From [Mycobacterium] vasticus (GTDB lineage Bacteria > Actinomycetota > Actinomycetes > Mycobacteriales > Mycobacteriaceae), in assembly GCF_020181595.1 (NCBI RefSeq), contig NZ_CP084028.1:4482963-4546962 (forward strand): 64,000 nucleotides of DNA, given 5' to 3'. Position numbers and translations under genes: made by a program. How positions within the stretch are numbered: position 1 is the stretch's first letter; each line of letters opens with the position of its first letter. The notes under the pieces were generated by a model, which saw only the letters and a list, made by a program, of their open reading frames with translations, did not search any database and was not told where the DNA came from. Positions 1 through 9,882 of this stretch are shown here, piece by piece.

Positions 1-1
1 G

Positions 2-691
2 CCGGTGGGCGGTTTCGGGCCGGAGATCGTCAGTGCTGTCGCCGGGGACGTCGACCGGCTGTGGCGGCTGACCGCCGCGCTGACCACCGACACCCGCACC
101 GGTATGACCGGTGAGGCCTACACCGCGCCGCTGGCCGAGGACATGCTGCGGGCGCTGAGCCAGTCCGAACCGACCGACGTGCGCAACCAGGTGGCCACAG
201 AGCGCCTGGGGATCGTCGGCCACGCCGTCGGCGACCTGATCGGCGCGGTCACCATCGTCAACCCTGCGGGCACCTACACCCTGGCCACCGAACACAGCCC
301 GCTGCCGCTTGCGCTGCGCAACGACCTGGCGGTGCCGGTCCGGGTGCGGCTGCGCGTCGATGCGCCACCGGGCATGACGGTGGCGGACGTCGGCGAGCTG
401 GAGCTGCCCCCGGGTTATCTGCCGCTGCGGGTACCGGTGGAGGTGCGGGTCAACCAGCACTTCGTCGTCGATGTGGCGCTGCAGACCCCGGACGGTCTGT
501 CGCTGGGCGAATCGGTGCGGCTGTCGGTGCATTCGAACGCCTACGGCATGGTGCTGTTCCTGATCACCATGACGGCCACCGCGGTGCTGATCGCGCTGAC
601 CGGGCGCCGGCTGTGGCACCGGTTCCGCGGCCAGCCCGACCGCGCCGACTTGGATCGCCCCCGCCCACCCGACCCGGACCGCGCCACGTGA
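2..691 (+). CDS. C-terminal part of a DUF6049-type membrane-anchored protein (5' end outside window)
   Basis: The reading frame is open at the window edge and stops at 689-691, so only about the last 229 codons are present. The visible part is a beta-rich extracytoplasmic domain followed by one membrane segment near the C terminus (starting around GMVLFLITMTATAVL) and a short Arg-rich cytoplasmic tail. In mycobacteria the gene directly before murJ (Rv3909 in M. tuberculosis) codes for a large secreted or membrane-anchored DUF6049 protein. Position and topology fit that family. Its stop codon overlaps the GTG start of murJ (GTGA), which implies translational coupling. The function is unknown; a cell-envelope role is inferred from the neighbours. 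Confidence 0.75.
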   Translation, partial: PVGGFGPEIVSAVAGDVDRLWRLTAALTTDTRTGMTGEAYTAPLAEDMLRALSQSEPTDVRNQVATERLGIVGHAVGDLIGAVTIVNPAGTYTLATEHSPLPLALRNDLAVPVRVRLRVDAPPGMTVADVGELELPPGYLPLRVPVEVRVNQHFVVDVALQTPDGLSLGESVRLSVHSNAYGMVLFLITMTATAVLIALTGRRLWHRFRGQPDRADLDRPRPPDPDRAT

Positions 692-3600
692 GCGCGCCGA
701 ATCCGCGGCCGGTACGCGCGGAGCTGACCGACGCCGCGGTGGTGTCGCGGTCCTGGGGGATGGCGCTGGCCACCCTGGTCAGCCGGATCACCGGGTTCGT
801 CCGCATCGTGATGTTGGCGGCGATCCTGGGAGCGGCGCTGTCGAGCGCCTTCTCGGTGGCCAACCAACTGCCCAATCAGATCGCGGCACTGGTGCTGGAG
901 GCGACCTTCACGGCGATCTTCGTGCCGGTGCTGGCGCGTGCCGAACGCGACGACCCCGACGGCGGCACCGCGTTCGTGCGGCGGCTGGTCACGCTGGCCA
1001 CCGCGCTGTTGCTGGCGACCACGATGATCTCGGTGGCCGCGGCGCCCCTGCTGGTCCGGTTGATGCTGGGCGGTGACCCTCAGGTCAACGAGCCGCTGAC
1101 GATCGCGTTCGCCTACCTGCTGCTGCCGCAGGTGATCTGCTACGGGCTGTCCTCGGTGTTCATGGCGATCCTGAACAACCGCAACATCTTCGGGGCGCCG
1201 GCGTGGGCGCCGGTGGTCAACAACGTCGTCGCGATCGCCACCCTGGTGGTGTACCTGCTGATGCCCGGGGAACTCTCCGTCGACCCGGTGCGGATGGGCA
1301 ACGCCAAGCTGCTGGTGCTCGGCCTGGGCACCACGGCCGGGGTGATCGCCCAGACCGTGGTCCTGCTGGCGGCGATCCGGCGTGAGCGGATCAGCCTGCG
1401 TCCACTGTGGGGTATCGACGACCGGCTCAAGCGGTTCGGCACGATGGCCGCCGCGATGGTGCTCTACGTGCTGATCAGCCAGATCGGGCTGGTGGTGACC
1501 AACCAGATCGCGGCCACCTCGGCGGCGTCCGGGCCGGCGATCTACTACTACGCCTGGCTGCTGCTGCAACTGCCGTTCGGGATGATCGGCGTGACGGTGC
1601 TGACGGTGGTGATGCCTCGGCTGAGCCGCAACGCCGCCGCCGGCGACGACTCCGCGGTGCTCGCCGATCTGTCCCTGGCCACCCGGCTCATGATGATCAC
1701 GCTGATCCCGATCGTGGCGTTGATGACCGTCGGCGGTCCGGCGATCGGCAGCGCGTTGTTCGCCTACGGCAACTTCGGCGACGTCGACGCCGGGTACCTG
1801 GGCAGCGCGGTCGCCCTGTCGGCGTTCACGCTGCTGCCCTACGCCATGGTGCTGCTGCAGCTGCGGGTCTTCTACGCCCGCGAGCAGCCGTGGATCCCGA
1901 TCGTGATGATCGTGGTGATCACCGCGGTCAAGATCGTCGCCTCGCTGGCCGCCCCGCACCTGACCGACAACCCGGACCTGGTGGCCGGCTACCTGGGCCT
2001 GGCCAACGGGCTGGGATTTCTGGCCGGCGCGATCGTCGGGCACTTCCTGTTGCGCCGGCAGCTGCTGCCGCCCGCCGGCCTGGGGGCGGTGCGCGTTCGC
2101 CGGGCACTGCTGGGCCCGGAGGTGCTGCGCACCGTCCTGGTCACACTGACGGCGTCGCTGCTGGCCGGGCTGGTCGCGGTGATCCTCGACCGGGGCCTGA
2201 GCGGGCTGACCGATCACGGCGCGGCCGGGTCGATGCTTCGGCTGCTGGTGCTGGGGCTGGTGATGCTGCCGATCATCGCGACGGTCATGGTGCGTGCCCA
2301 GGTTCCCGAGGCCGTCTCGGCACTGGCGGCGGTGCGCCGCCGGCTCGCCCCGGAGATCGGCACGTTCAACCGGCCTGCTCACGGCCGAATCGTCCCGTAC
2401 GCTGAGCAGAATCGTTTGCCCACATCGGGCGGGGAGGAGTTCGACGCTCCCAGCTGGCATACGCCCCCGGCCGACATCGCCGGTGGCCGGACACCGAAAG
2501 GCGCGGACGTGGCCGACACCTCTTCGAAGGGCACGGGAGCTGGCACCACAACGCAATCGGTAGCTCAGGCCGCTGACGGCACGCAGCCGGCCAGTGCCCA
2601 TCTGACGCCCGGCCTGTCCATCGCCGGTGGCCGCTACCGGTTGCTGGTGCGGCACGGCGCCACGCCGGCGCTGCAGTTCTGGCAGGCGCAGGACACCTCC
2701 CTGGAACGCCAGGTGGCGCTGACGTTCATCGACATCGACCAGTCGATGTCCGAGGAAGAGCTCACCGAAGTCCTGACCCGCACCCAGCGGCTCAGCCAGA
2801 TCGACCTGCCCGGGATCGCCCGGGTGCTCGACGTCGTACGGATCGGCGCGGGCGGGCTCATCGTGTCCGAATGGGTGCGTGGCGCCTCCCTGCAGGAGGT
2901 CGCCGGCACCGCCCCCTCACCGATCGGTGCCGCTCGTGCGATGAAGTCGCTGGCCACCGCCGCCGAGGCCGCCCACAAGGCGGGCGCCGCCCTGTCGCTC
3001 GACCACCCGGCCCGGGTCCGGGTCAGCATCGACGGCGACGTCACCCTGGCCTTCCCGGCGACGATGCCCGAGGCCAAACCCGAGGACGACATCCGCGGAA
3101 TCGGTGCCGCCCTGTACGCACTGCTGGTCAACCGGTGGCCCCTGCCGGAGTCCGGCGCCGACTGCGGACTGCCCCCGGCCGACGTCGACGACGCCGGCAA
3201 CCCGGTCACCCCCGACTCGATCAACTCCGACATCCCGTTCCCGATCTCCTCGGCGGCCGCCCACGCGATCCAACGGGACGGCGGGATCCGCGGCGCCGCG
3301 ACACTGTCGAACCTGCTGCAGCAGGCCACCGCGGCGCACGAGCAGACCGAGGTGCTGAGCACGGTCGGCGAAACCCGGCCGCCGGCACGTCCGGCGGTGC
3401 CGGCACCACCGGACGCCGAGGAGCAGGCGGAACGTCGGCGGCGCGTGCTGATCGGTATCGGCATCGGAGGGGCGGTCATCCTGATCGCACTGCTGGTGCT
3501 GGCCTCGGTGCTCAACCGGATCTTCGGCGACGTCAACGGGCTGGACAAGACGGAGCTCGGCCTGAGCAGCCCCTCGACGTCGGCACTGCCGGGTGCTGAG

Positions 3601-4056
3601 GCGCCGGGCACGGTGCGGCCGACGGTGGCCACGGTCTTCTCCCCCGGCGGCGAGGCCGACCGGCCCCAGGATGCCCGGCTGGCGATCGACGGCAATCCGG
3701 CCACCGCCTGGTCGACCGACACCTACTCCGATGCGGTGCCGTTCCCCGGGTTCAAGAGCGGTGTCGGACTGTTGCTGACGCTGCCCAAGCCCACGGTGAT
3801 CAGCAGCGTCAGCCTCGACGTGCCCAGCACCGGGACCAAGGTGGAGCTGCGCTCGTCGCCGACGCCGCACCCGACCCGGCTGGAGGAGACCACGGTGCTG
3901 GCGCCGGCCAAGGCGTTGCAGCCCGGGCCCAACAAGATCTCGGCGGACTCCTCGGAGCCAACCAGCACCCTGCTGGTGTGGATCTCCACCATGGGCAGCA
4001 CCAACGGTGAGAGTCGCACCCAGATCTCGGAGATCACCGTGCAGGCGGCCTCCTGA
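688..4056 (+). CDS. murJ: Lipid II flippase MurJ (MviN) fused to a pseudokinase and extracellular domain
   Basis: This 1122-residue protein starts at the GTG that overlaps the upstream stop codon, although the frame is open further upstream. Residues 1 to about 530 form the multi-helix MOP-superfamily flippase that moves lipid II across the membrane. A disordered linker leads to a kinase-like domain at about 645-880. It begins like PknB-family kinases but lacks the HRD and DFG catalytic signatures, so it is a pseudokinase. A membrane helix at about 920-945 is followed by an extracytoplasmic discoidin-like domain. This fusion architecture is typical of mycobacterial MviN (Rv3910). There, the phosphorylated pseudokinase recruits FhaA, whose gene is also in this window. 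The domain assignment comes from the family. Confidence 0.95.
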   Translation: MSAPNPRPVRAELTDAAVVSRSWGMALATLVSRITGFVRIVMLAAILGAALSSAFSVANQLPNQIAALVLEATFTAIFVPVLARAERDDPDGGTAFVRRLVTLATALLLATTMISVAAAPLLVRLMLGGDPQVNEPLTIAFAYLLLPQVICYGLSSVFMAILNNRNIFGAPAWAPVVNNVVAIATLVVYLLMPGELSVDPVRMGNAKLLVLGLGTTAGVIAQTVVLLAAIRRERISLRPLWGIDDRLKRFGTMAAAMVLYVLISQIGLVVTNQIAATSAASGPAIYYYAWLLLQLPFGMIGVTVLTVVMPRLSRNAAAGDDSAVLADLSLATRLMMITLIPIVALMTVGGPAIGSALFAYGNFGDVDAGYLGSAVALSAFTLLPYAMVLLQLRVFYAREQPWIPIVMIVVITAVKIVASLAAPHLTDNPDLVAGYLGLANGLGFLAGAIVGHFLLRRQLLPPAGLGAVRVRRALLGPEVLRTVLVTLTASLLAGLVAVILDRGLSGLTDHGAAGSMLRLLVLGLVMLPIIATVMVRAQVPEAVSALAAVRRRLAPEIGTFNRPAHGRIVPYAEQNRLPTSGGEEFDAPSWHTPPADIAGGRTPKGADVADTSSKGTGAGTTTQSVAQAADGTQPASAHLTPGLSIAGGRYRLLVRHGATPALQFWQAQDTSLERQVALTFIDIDQSMSEEELTEVLTRTQRLSQIDLPGIARVLDVVRIGAGGLIVSEWVRGASLQEVAGTAPSPIGAARAMKSLATAAEAAHKAGAALSLDHPARVRVSIDGDVTLAFPATMPEAKPEDDIRGIGAALYALLVNRWPLPESGADCGLPPADVDDAGNPVTPDSINSDIPFPISSAAAHAIQRDGGIRGAATLSNLLQQATAAHEQTEVLSTVGETRPPARPAVPAPPDAEEQAERRRRVLIGIGIGGAVILIALLVLASVLNRIFGDVNGLDKTELGLSSPSTSALPGAEAPGTVRPTVATVFSPGGEADRPQDARLAIDGNPATAWSTDTYSDAVPFPGFKSGVGLLLTLPKPTVISSVSLDVPSTGTKVELRSSPTPHPTRLEETTVLAPAKALQPGPNKISADSSEPTSTLLVWISTMGSTNGESRTQISEITVQAAS

Positions 4057-4068
4057 GTTGTCGCGAGA

Positions 4069-4086
4069 TCACCTGTGGACAGGTGA
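4069..4086. promoter_or_regulatory. Perfect inverted repeat in the sigM leader
   Basis: TCACCTG and CAGGTGA form a perfect 7-bp inverted repeat around a 4-nt loop, 13 nt after the murJ stop and 36 nt before the sigM start. There is no T-tract, so it looks more like an operator or an mRNA hairpin than an intrinsic terminator. Its role is inferred only. Confidence 0.35.
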
Positions 4087-4122
4087 AGTGCCGCTGACCC
4101 GTGGGCTGGCTACTGTCCGCGC

Positions 4123-4674
4123 ATGGGGCTCCCCGACCGCAGCGACACCGAACTTCTGGCCGCGCACGTAGCCGGCGACCACACCGCTTTCGGTGAGCTC
4201 TACCGCCGCCACGAGCATCGGCTGCGCCGGCTGGCCCGGCGCACCACCGGGTGCCGCGACGACGCCGAAGACGCCCTGCAGGACGCGATGCTCTCGGCGC
4301 ACCGCGGTGCGGGGTCGTTTCGCCATAACGCCGCGGTCGGCAGCTGGCTGCATCGAATCGTGGTGAATGCCTGTCTGGACCGGCTGCGGCGCAACAGGTT
4401 TCACCAGGTAGAGCTGCATGACGAGATGTCCTGGGTCGCCGACCGCACCGCCGAGGTCGATACCGCCCTGCAGGTCCGTGCGGCGCTGCGCCGGCTGCCT
4501 GCCGGACAGCGGGCCGCGGTGGTGGCCGTCGACATGGCGGGCTACTCGATCGCCGAGGCCGCCGCCGCGCTCGGGGTGGCGCCGGGCACCGTCAAGAGCC
4601 GGTGTTCGCGGGGCCGGGCCCGGCTGGCGATCCTGCTGGGCCGGATACCCTTGCACTGCCATGGATGCAGGTGA
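4123..4674 (+). CDS. sigM: ECF RNA polymerase sigma factor SigM
   Basis: The product is 183 residues. Region 2 (about residues 10-80) carries the acidic DAEDALQDA motif and the core-binding and -10 recognition helices (WLHRIVVNACLDRLRR). Region 4 (about 115-170) ends in a clear helix-turn-helix for -35 recognition (YSIAEAAAALGVAPGTVKSR). In M. tuberculosis SigM controls surface lipid and ESX genes and is held by the membrane anti-sigma factor RsmA. The gene sits between murJ and rsmA-trxB-trxA as in other mycobacteria. The start ATG at 4123 lies after a short hairpin and lacks a strong Shine-Dalgarno sequence. Its 3' end overlaps the start of rsmA by 14 nt. Confidence 0.93.
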   Translation: MGLPDRSDTELLAAHVAGDHTAFGELYRRHEHRLRRLARRTTGCRDDAEDALQDAMLSAHRGAGSFRHNAAVGSWLHRIVVNACLDRLRRNRFHQVELHDEMSWVADRTAEVDTALQVRAALRRLPAGQRAAVVAVDMAGYSIAEAAAALGVAPGTVKSRCSRGRARLAILLGRIPLHCHGCR

Positions 4675-5155
4675 TCGAGAAGGCCGGGGCCACCCGGCGC
4701 ATTCCAGCCGGCCGCTGCCCCGGTTCAACCGGATCGCCGCCGGTGTCGGCGGTGGCGCCGCACTGCTGGCCGTCGCGGTCGGCACGGCGGCGCTGATCCG
4801 TTCCCCCGGGGAGGCCGTCAGCGGCCCGCGCACCCTGGATGCGATCACCGTGTCGGCTGAGCCCACCGCGAAGCTGCCGCTGACCGGGCCGGAGATCCTC
4901 GCGCTGCTGGACCGCAGCCCCGAGTACGGCGCACTGGCCGACCCGGCCCGCCGGATCGGCTGCCTGGCCGGCCTCGGCTACCCGGCTTCGACCCGGGTGC
5001 TGGGCGCCCGCGAGGTGGAGATTCGTGGGCATCCCGGGGTGGTGCTGGTGCTGGCCGGCGAGCAGACCGGCAGCTATGTCGCCGTCGCGGTGTCGCCCAC
5101 CTGCAGTTCCGCCGATACCGGTCTGCTGGCCGATACCACCGTGCGCAGCCCTTAG
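4661..5155 (+). CDS. rsmA: Shortened RsmA (anti-SigM) lacking most of the cytoplasmic sigma-binding part
   Basis: This 164-residue protein starts at an ATG inside the end of sigM. Residues 1-21 are a short basic cytoplasmic stretch, about 24-46 a membrane helix, and the rest an extracytoplasmic domain. That domain ends with the conserved block around CLAGLGYPAS and SSADTGLLA, as in mycobacterial RsmA (Rv3912). The M. tuberculosis protein has about 250 residues, with roughly 95 cytoplasmic residues before the helix that bind SigM. Those residues are missing here, and sigM sequence occupies the upstream DNA. Family membership is clear from the C-terminal half. Whether it can still restrain SigM is doubtful. 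Confidence 0.8.
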   Translation: MDAGDREGRGHPAHSSRPLPRFNRIAAGVGGGAALLAVAVGTAALIRSPGEAVSGPRTLDAITVSAEPTAKLPLTGPEILALLDRSPEYGALADPARRIGCLAGLGYPASTRVLGAREVEIRGHPGVVLVLAGEQTGSYVAVAVSPTCSSADTGLLADTTVRSP

Positions 5156-5230
5156 CGGCCGCGGGAACATCCTGCCCCTACGCTGACGTTGCTAGCCCCT
5201 GAAACCAGATCCGAAAAGGAAAGGCCCTGG

Positions 5231-6220
5231 ATGTCCTCGCAGCCTGAGACGCCGTCGGTCCACGACGTGATCATCATCGGTTCCGGTCCGGCCGGCTACA
5301 CCGCCGCGATCTACGCCGCGCGGGCCCAGCTGGCTCCGCTGGTGTTCGAGGGAACCTCGTTCGGTGGGGCGTTGATGACCACCACCGAGGTGGAGAACTT
5401 CCCCGGCTTCCGCAACGGCATCATGGGGCCGGAGCTGATGGACGAGATGCGCGAGCAGGCGCTGCGCTTCGGCGCCGACCTGCAGATGGAGGACGTGGAG
5501 TCGGTGTCACTGGAGGGTCCGGTCAAATCCGTGACCACCGCCGACGGCCAGACCCACCACGCCCGCGCGGTCGTGCTGGCCATGGGCGCCGCAGCGCGCT
5601 ACCTGAACATCCCCGGCGAGCAGGAGTTGCTGGGCCGGGGAGTCAGCTCGTGTGCCACCTGCGACGGATTCTTCTTCCGCGACCAGGACATCGCCGTGAT
5701 CGGCGGCGGTGACTCGGCGATGGAGGAAGCCACCTTCCTGACCCGGTTCGCCCGCAGTGTGACGCTCGTGCACCGCCGCGAGGAGTTCCGCGCCTCCAAG
5801 ATCATGCTCAAGCGCGCGCAGGACAACGAGAAGATCCGCTTCCTCACCAACGCCACCCCGGTGGCGGTCGAGGGTGAGAGCACCGTGACCGGCCTGCGGG
5901 TGCGTGACACCGTGACGGGCGCCGAGAGCACCCTGGCGGTGACGGGCGTGTTCGTCGCGATCGGCCACGATCCCCGCTCGGAGTTGGTGCGCGGTGCCGT
6001 CGAGCTCGACGCCGACGGCTATGTGCAGGTCACGCATCCGAGTTCGCGCACCTCGCTGGAGGGGGTGTTCGCCGCCGGTGACCTGGTGGACCGCACGTAT
6101 CGGCAGGCGATCACCGCCGCCGGGACCGGCTGTGCGGCCGCGATCGACGCCGAACGCTGGCTGGCCGAAGCAGCCGAATCGCAGGACGACACCGCAACCC
6201 TGATGGGAGCAAAGAAGTGA
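5231..6220 (+). CDS. trxB: Thioredoxin reductase
   Basis: This 329-residue NADPH-dependent flavoenzyme transfers electrons from NADPH through FAD to the active-site disulfide of thioredoxin. The FAD-binding GSGPAG motif lies at residues 17-22, the redox-active CATC at 141-144, and the NADPH-binding GGGDSA shortly after. A C-terminal GDLVD-type FAD contact is also present. The ATG at 5231 was chosen because a purine-rich AAAAGGAAAGG ribosome site lies just upstream and it matches the family N terminus. The stop overlaps the ATG-less GTG start of trxA at 6217, so the two are translated as a pair. Confidence 0.96.
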   Translation: MSSQPETPSVHDVIIIGSGPAGYTAAIYAARAQLAPLVFEGTSFGGALMTTTEVENFPGFRNGIMGPELMDEMREQALRFGADLQMEDVESVSLEGPVKSVTTADGQTHHARAVVLAMGAAARYLNIPGEQELLGRGVSSCATCDGFFFRDQDIAVIGGGDSAMEEATFLTRFARSVTLVHRREEFRASKIMLKRAQDNEKIRFLTNATPVAVEGESTVTGLRVRDTVTGAESTLAVTGVFVAIGHDPRSELVRGAVELDADGYVQVTHPSSRTSLEGVFAAGDLVDRTYRQAITAAGTGCAAAIDAERWLAEAAESQDDTATLMGAKK

Positions 6221-6549
6221 CCGACAACCACCACACCGTGACCGTCTCCGACGCCACCTTCGCCGCCGACGTGCTGGCCAGCAGCAAGCCGGTGCTGGTG
6301 GATTTCTGGGCAACCTGGTGCGGCCCCTGCAAGATGGTCGCCCCGGTCCTGGAGGAGATCGCTGCCGAGCAGGCCGCCGAGCTGACCGTCGCCAAGCTCG
6401 ACGTGGACGCCAATCCGGCGACCGCCCGTGATTTCAACGTGGTCTCGATCCCCACCCTGATCCTGTTCAAGGACGGTCAGCCGGTGAAGCGGATCGTCGG
6501 CGCCAAGGGTAAGGCGGCGCTGCTGCGCGAGCTCGCCGACGCCGACTGA
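6217..6549 (+). CDS. trxA: Thioredoxin
   Basis: This is a classic 110-residue thioredoxin with the WCGPC active site at residues 34-38 and the conserved cis-proline region (SIPT) before the last strand. It reduces protein disulfides in the cytoplasm and is recycled by TrxB, encoded immediately upstream with a 4-nt overlap (GTGA). It corresponds to TrxC of M. tuberculosis nomenclature, the main thioredoxin encoded beside trxB. Confidence 0.96.
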   Translation: MTDNHHTVTVSDATFAADVLASSKPVLVDFWATWCGPCKMVAPVLEEIAAEQAAELTVAKLDVDANPATARDFNVVSIPTLILFKDGQPVKRIVGAKGKAALLRELADAD

Positions 6550-6671
6550 CCACCTCGTCGTTTACCGAAAATCGGGCCGCATCTGAGACAATGCTGGCGA
6601 ATCTGCCGTCAACCGTCGGCTAAATCACGGCTGCCACAACGGCCACAGCGACGACCAGGGAGGGCCAGGTC

Positions 6672-7892
6672 ATGCCGGGTCGGCATCGCGGCGCGCACGA
6701 CGTACTGCGCCGTGGCGACCGCAGCGGCGCGGTGGTCGAGATCCGGGCCGCACTGGCCGCACTGGGCCTGCTGAACAGCCCCGACGCGGATCTGAGCACC
6801 GGCAAGCACGTGGCGCTGGATGTCTTCGACGACGAGCTGCTCCAGGCGGTGCGCGCGTTTCAGCAGCAGCGCGGCCTGCTCGTCGACGGCGTGATCGGCG
6901 AGGCCACCTTCCGTGCGCTCAAGGAGGCGTCCTACCGGCTGGGCGCCCGGATCCTCAATCACCAGTTCGGTGCGCCGATGTACGGCGACGACATCGCCAC
7001 GCTGCAGGCCCGCCTGCAGGATCTGGGCTTCTACACCGGCATGGTCGACGGCTATTTCGGTATCCAGACCCACAATGCACTGATGTCCTACCAGCGCGAG
7101 TACGGGCTGTGCGCCGACGGCATCTGCGGTCCGGAAACGTTGCGCTCCTTGAACTTTCTCGCTTCCCGGGTCAGCGGCGGTTCACCGCACGCGATCCGCG
7201 AGGAGGAGTTGGTGCGGCGCTCGGGGCCCCGGCTGTCCGGCAAGCGGATCGTCATCGATCCCGGCCGCGGCGGCAGCGACCACGGCCTGATCACCCAGAC
7301 CCCCTCAGGTCCGATCAGCGAGGCAGACATGCTGTGGGACTTGGCAAGTCGGCTCGAAGGCCGCATGACGGCGATCGGTATGGAGACGTTCCTGTCCCGG
7401 CCGCATGGCCGCGGGCCGACGGATGCGGAGCGCGCCGCGACCGCCAATGCGGTGGGCGCCGACCTGATGATCAGCCTGCGTTGCGCGGCCCACACCAGCC
7501 CGGCGGCCAGCGGGGTGGCGTCGTTTCACTTCGGCAACTCGCACGGCTCGGTGTCGACCATCGGCCGCAGCCTCGCCGACTTCATTCAGCGAGAGATTGT
7601 GGCGCGCACCGGTTTACAGGACTGTCGCGCTCACGGCCGGACCTGGGACCTGCTGCGTCTGACTCGGATGCCCACCGTCGCGGTCGACGTCGGCTACATC
7701 ACCAGTCCGCGCGATCGCGGTCTGCTGGTCTCCCCCGCCACCCGCGACGCGATCGCCGAAGGCATGCTGGCCGCTGTGAAGCGGCTCTACCTGCTCGGCA
7801 AGAACGACCGGCCCACCGGCACTTTCACCTTCGCCGAGCTGTTGGCCCACGAGCTGTCGGTCGAACAGGCCGGCCGGCTCACCGGCGGTTAG
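6672..7892 (+). CDS. cwlM: CwlM, amidase-fold regulator of peptidoglycan synthesis
   Basis: The 406-residue product has two peptidoglycan-binding-1 type repeats (about residues 15-75 and 95-160) followed by an amidase_3-like domain (about 190-380). There is no signal peptide. In mycobacteria CwlM is cytoplasmic and is not mainly a lytic enzyme: when phosphorylated by PknB it activates MurA, and the unphosphorylated form associates with MurJ. The threonine-rich C-terminal segment around RPTGTFTF corresponds to the phosphorylated region known in M. tuberculosis. The kinase, phosphatase and MurJ genes are all in this window. Confidence 0.93.
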   Translation: MPGRHRGAHDVLRRGDRSGAVVEIRAALAALGLLNSPDADLSTGKHVALDVFDDELLQAVRAFQQQRGLLVDGVIGEATFRALKEASYRLGARILNHQFGAPMYGDDIATLQARLQDLGFYTGMVDGYFGIQTHNALMSYQREYGLCADGICGPETLRSLNFLASRVSGGSPHAIREEELVRRSGPRLSGKRIVIDPGRGGSDHGLITQTPSGPISEADMLWDLASRLEGRMTAIGMETFLSRPHGRGPTDAERAATANAVGADLMISLRCAAHTSPAASGVASFHFGNSHGSVSTIGRSLADFIQREIVARTGLQDCRAHGRTWDLLRLTRMPTVAVDVGYITSPRDRGLLVSPATRDAIAEGMLAAVKRLYLLGKNDRPTGTFTFAELLAHELSVEQAGRLTGG

Positions 7893-7901
7893 CGCGGCTG
7901 G

Positions 7902-8630
7902 TCAGCCAGACGTCGGGGCCCCCGCCCCGATCGGCTGGGCCATCCGGGAGCTCTCCAGCAGCCGCTCCAGCGCAGCCTCCACCTCGGCCTTCCAGCCCAG
8001 TCCCTTGTCCAGTTCCAGCCGGAGCCGCGGGAAGTACCGGTGCGGTGCCACGATCGTGAAGCCGGCGTCGAGGAGGAATTCGGTCGCGATGACGCAGTGT
8101 TCGACCGAGCAGTCGCCGACTGCCTCCAGCACCGGCGCGACATCGGGCGGGATCGCCAGCGGGTCCAGTAACTCCCCCACCTCCGGCGTGCGGCCGAACG
8201 CCTCCAGTGCGCGGACGCCGCGGCGCATAAGTTCGTTGACGGCGTGGCCGATCAGCTCCCGCGGCAATCCGTCGGCCATCGCGGCGGGATCGACACCCAT
8301 CGACATCAGCAGGACCGCATCGGCCGAGACCGGCGCCGTCGGGAACCGGTCAGCCCGCGGCACCGTCCGCGGCGGGGCGTAGAGCACGTAGCCCAGGCAG
8401 TCCGGGTCGCCGACCGCGCGGGTGGCCGGCGACGGGGTGGCGACCTGACCGCAGCACCCCCACTCCAGCATCACCATCGAGAGCCAGGCTTCTTTCTCGA
8501 ACTCTGGATCGGAGAGGTGTTCGTCGTTGCCGAGGGTGGCCGGATCGACCTCCCAGAAGACACAGCGGCGGGCGTGCTTGGGAAGTTGCTCGAAACCCTC
8601 GAGCCTCAGGGGTGCGATTCGGACAGCCAC
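7902..8630 (-). CDS. GNAT-like acetyltransferase family protein (Rv3916c type)
   Basis: This conserved 242-residue mycobacterial protein lies between cwlM and parB on the minus strand and converges on cwlM. The central part has the pattern of a GNAT-type fold (CLGYVLYAPP then an RGVRALEAFGR stretch), where acetyl-CoA would bind. The C-terminal half has the segment EFLLDAGF followed by a Pro/Arg-rich end. The substrate is unknown. The 254-bp gap before parB holds only its upstream region and no recognisable gene. Assignment rests on synteny and the overall GNAT-like pattern. Confidence 0.75.
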   Translation of the reverse strand: MAVRIAPLRLEGFEQLPKHARRCVFWEVDPATLGNDEHLSDPEFEKEAWLSMVMLEWGCCGQVATPSPATRAVGDPDCLGYVLYAPPRTVPRADRFPTAPVSADAVLLMSMGVDPAAMADGLPRELIGHAVNELMRRGVRALEAFGRTPEVGELLDPLAIPPDVAPVLEAVGDCSVEHCVIATEFLLDAGFTIVAPHRYFPRLRLELDKGLGWKAEVEAALERLLESSRMAQPIGAGAPTSG

Positions 8631-8884
8631 TCAACTCCCGGTCTCAAACCGTGCTGCCACCGCTGACAGCTCCTTAAGGATAGGAGGAATACGCCACCGG
8701 ATGCCACCATCGGTGACCGCGAGTGCCGCCGTCCTGCTCTCAGACGAAATCTGTTGTTGGTCAACATGTTTCACTCGATCGGGCACCGCCGGAGGGCCAT
8801 ACCGTCACAGTGACGTAATTGCCGTGTGGGGTAGGACGTCGGTTGGTCGGGGCTGTTCGGGTTGTTCGGCGCCGGTTGGCGGTT

Positions 8885-9882
8885 TCAGTCGTTCGTCGAG
8901 TCCATCAGCGCGACGATCCGCTGCAAATCGTCGACGGACCCGAACTCGACGACGATCTTGCCCTTCCGCTTGCCCACGCTGACCGTCACGCGGGTGTCGA
9001 ACGCCGTCGATAACTTCTCCGCGAGGTCTTGCAGACCCGGCATCTGGATCGGTTTGCGCCGGGGCGCGGCGGGCGGCGGGGGGCCGTTGCGGTTGGCCAG
9101 AGTGACCGCTTCCTCGGTGGCCCGTACCGACAGTCCCTCGGCGACGATCCGCGCCGCCAGTGCCTCCTGGGCCTCCGGACCGGCCTCCAGCGACAGCAGG
9201 GCCCGGGCGTGGCCGGCCGACAAGACGCCCGCCGCGACCCTGCGCTGGACCGCGATCGGCAACCGCAGCAGGCGGATCATGTTGGTCACCAACGGCCGAG
9301 ATCGCCCGATCCGGGTGGCCAACTCCTCGTGGGTGACCCCGAACTCTTCGAGCAACTGTTGGTAGGCGGCCGCCTCTTCCAACGGGTTCAGCTGCACCCG
9401 GTGGATGTTCTCCAGCAGCGCGTCGCGCAGCAGGTTGTCATCCTCGGTCTCCCGCACGATGGCCGGGATGGTGTCCAGGCCGGCCTGCTGGGAGGCGCGC
9501 CAGCGGCGCTCCCCCATCACCAACTGATACCGCGGTGCCCCAGCCGTGGCACCAGCTACCTCCCGGACGACGATCGGCTGCATGAGCCCGAACTCCCGGA
9601 TGGAGTGCACCAGTTCGGCCAGCGCCTCGTCGTCGAAGACCGTTCGCGGCTGACGGGGGTTCGGCTCGATGTCACTCGGTCGGATCTCGCGGTAAACCGC
9701 GCCGGCTTCGACCGCAGGCGCCGGGGAGGCGCCGGGCCGCGCCCCCATGACCACGTCGGCGGCGGCGTCACCCAACCGCGGCCCCAGCGGCCCGCGGTCT
9801 CCCGAGGTCTCGTCGGCGGGCCCGGTCGGGATGAGCGACGCCAAGCCGCGGCCCAGGCCGCCCTTCTTCCGCGATGGTCCGG

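Noticed and set aside
541..2655. 704-codon minus-strand open frame opposite murJ
   Set aside because: The translation is Arg/Gln/His-rich low complexity typical of antisense frames in GC-rich genes, while the plus strand carries the clear MurJ frame.
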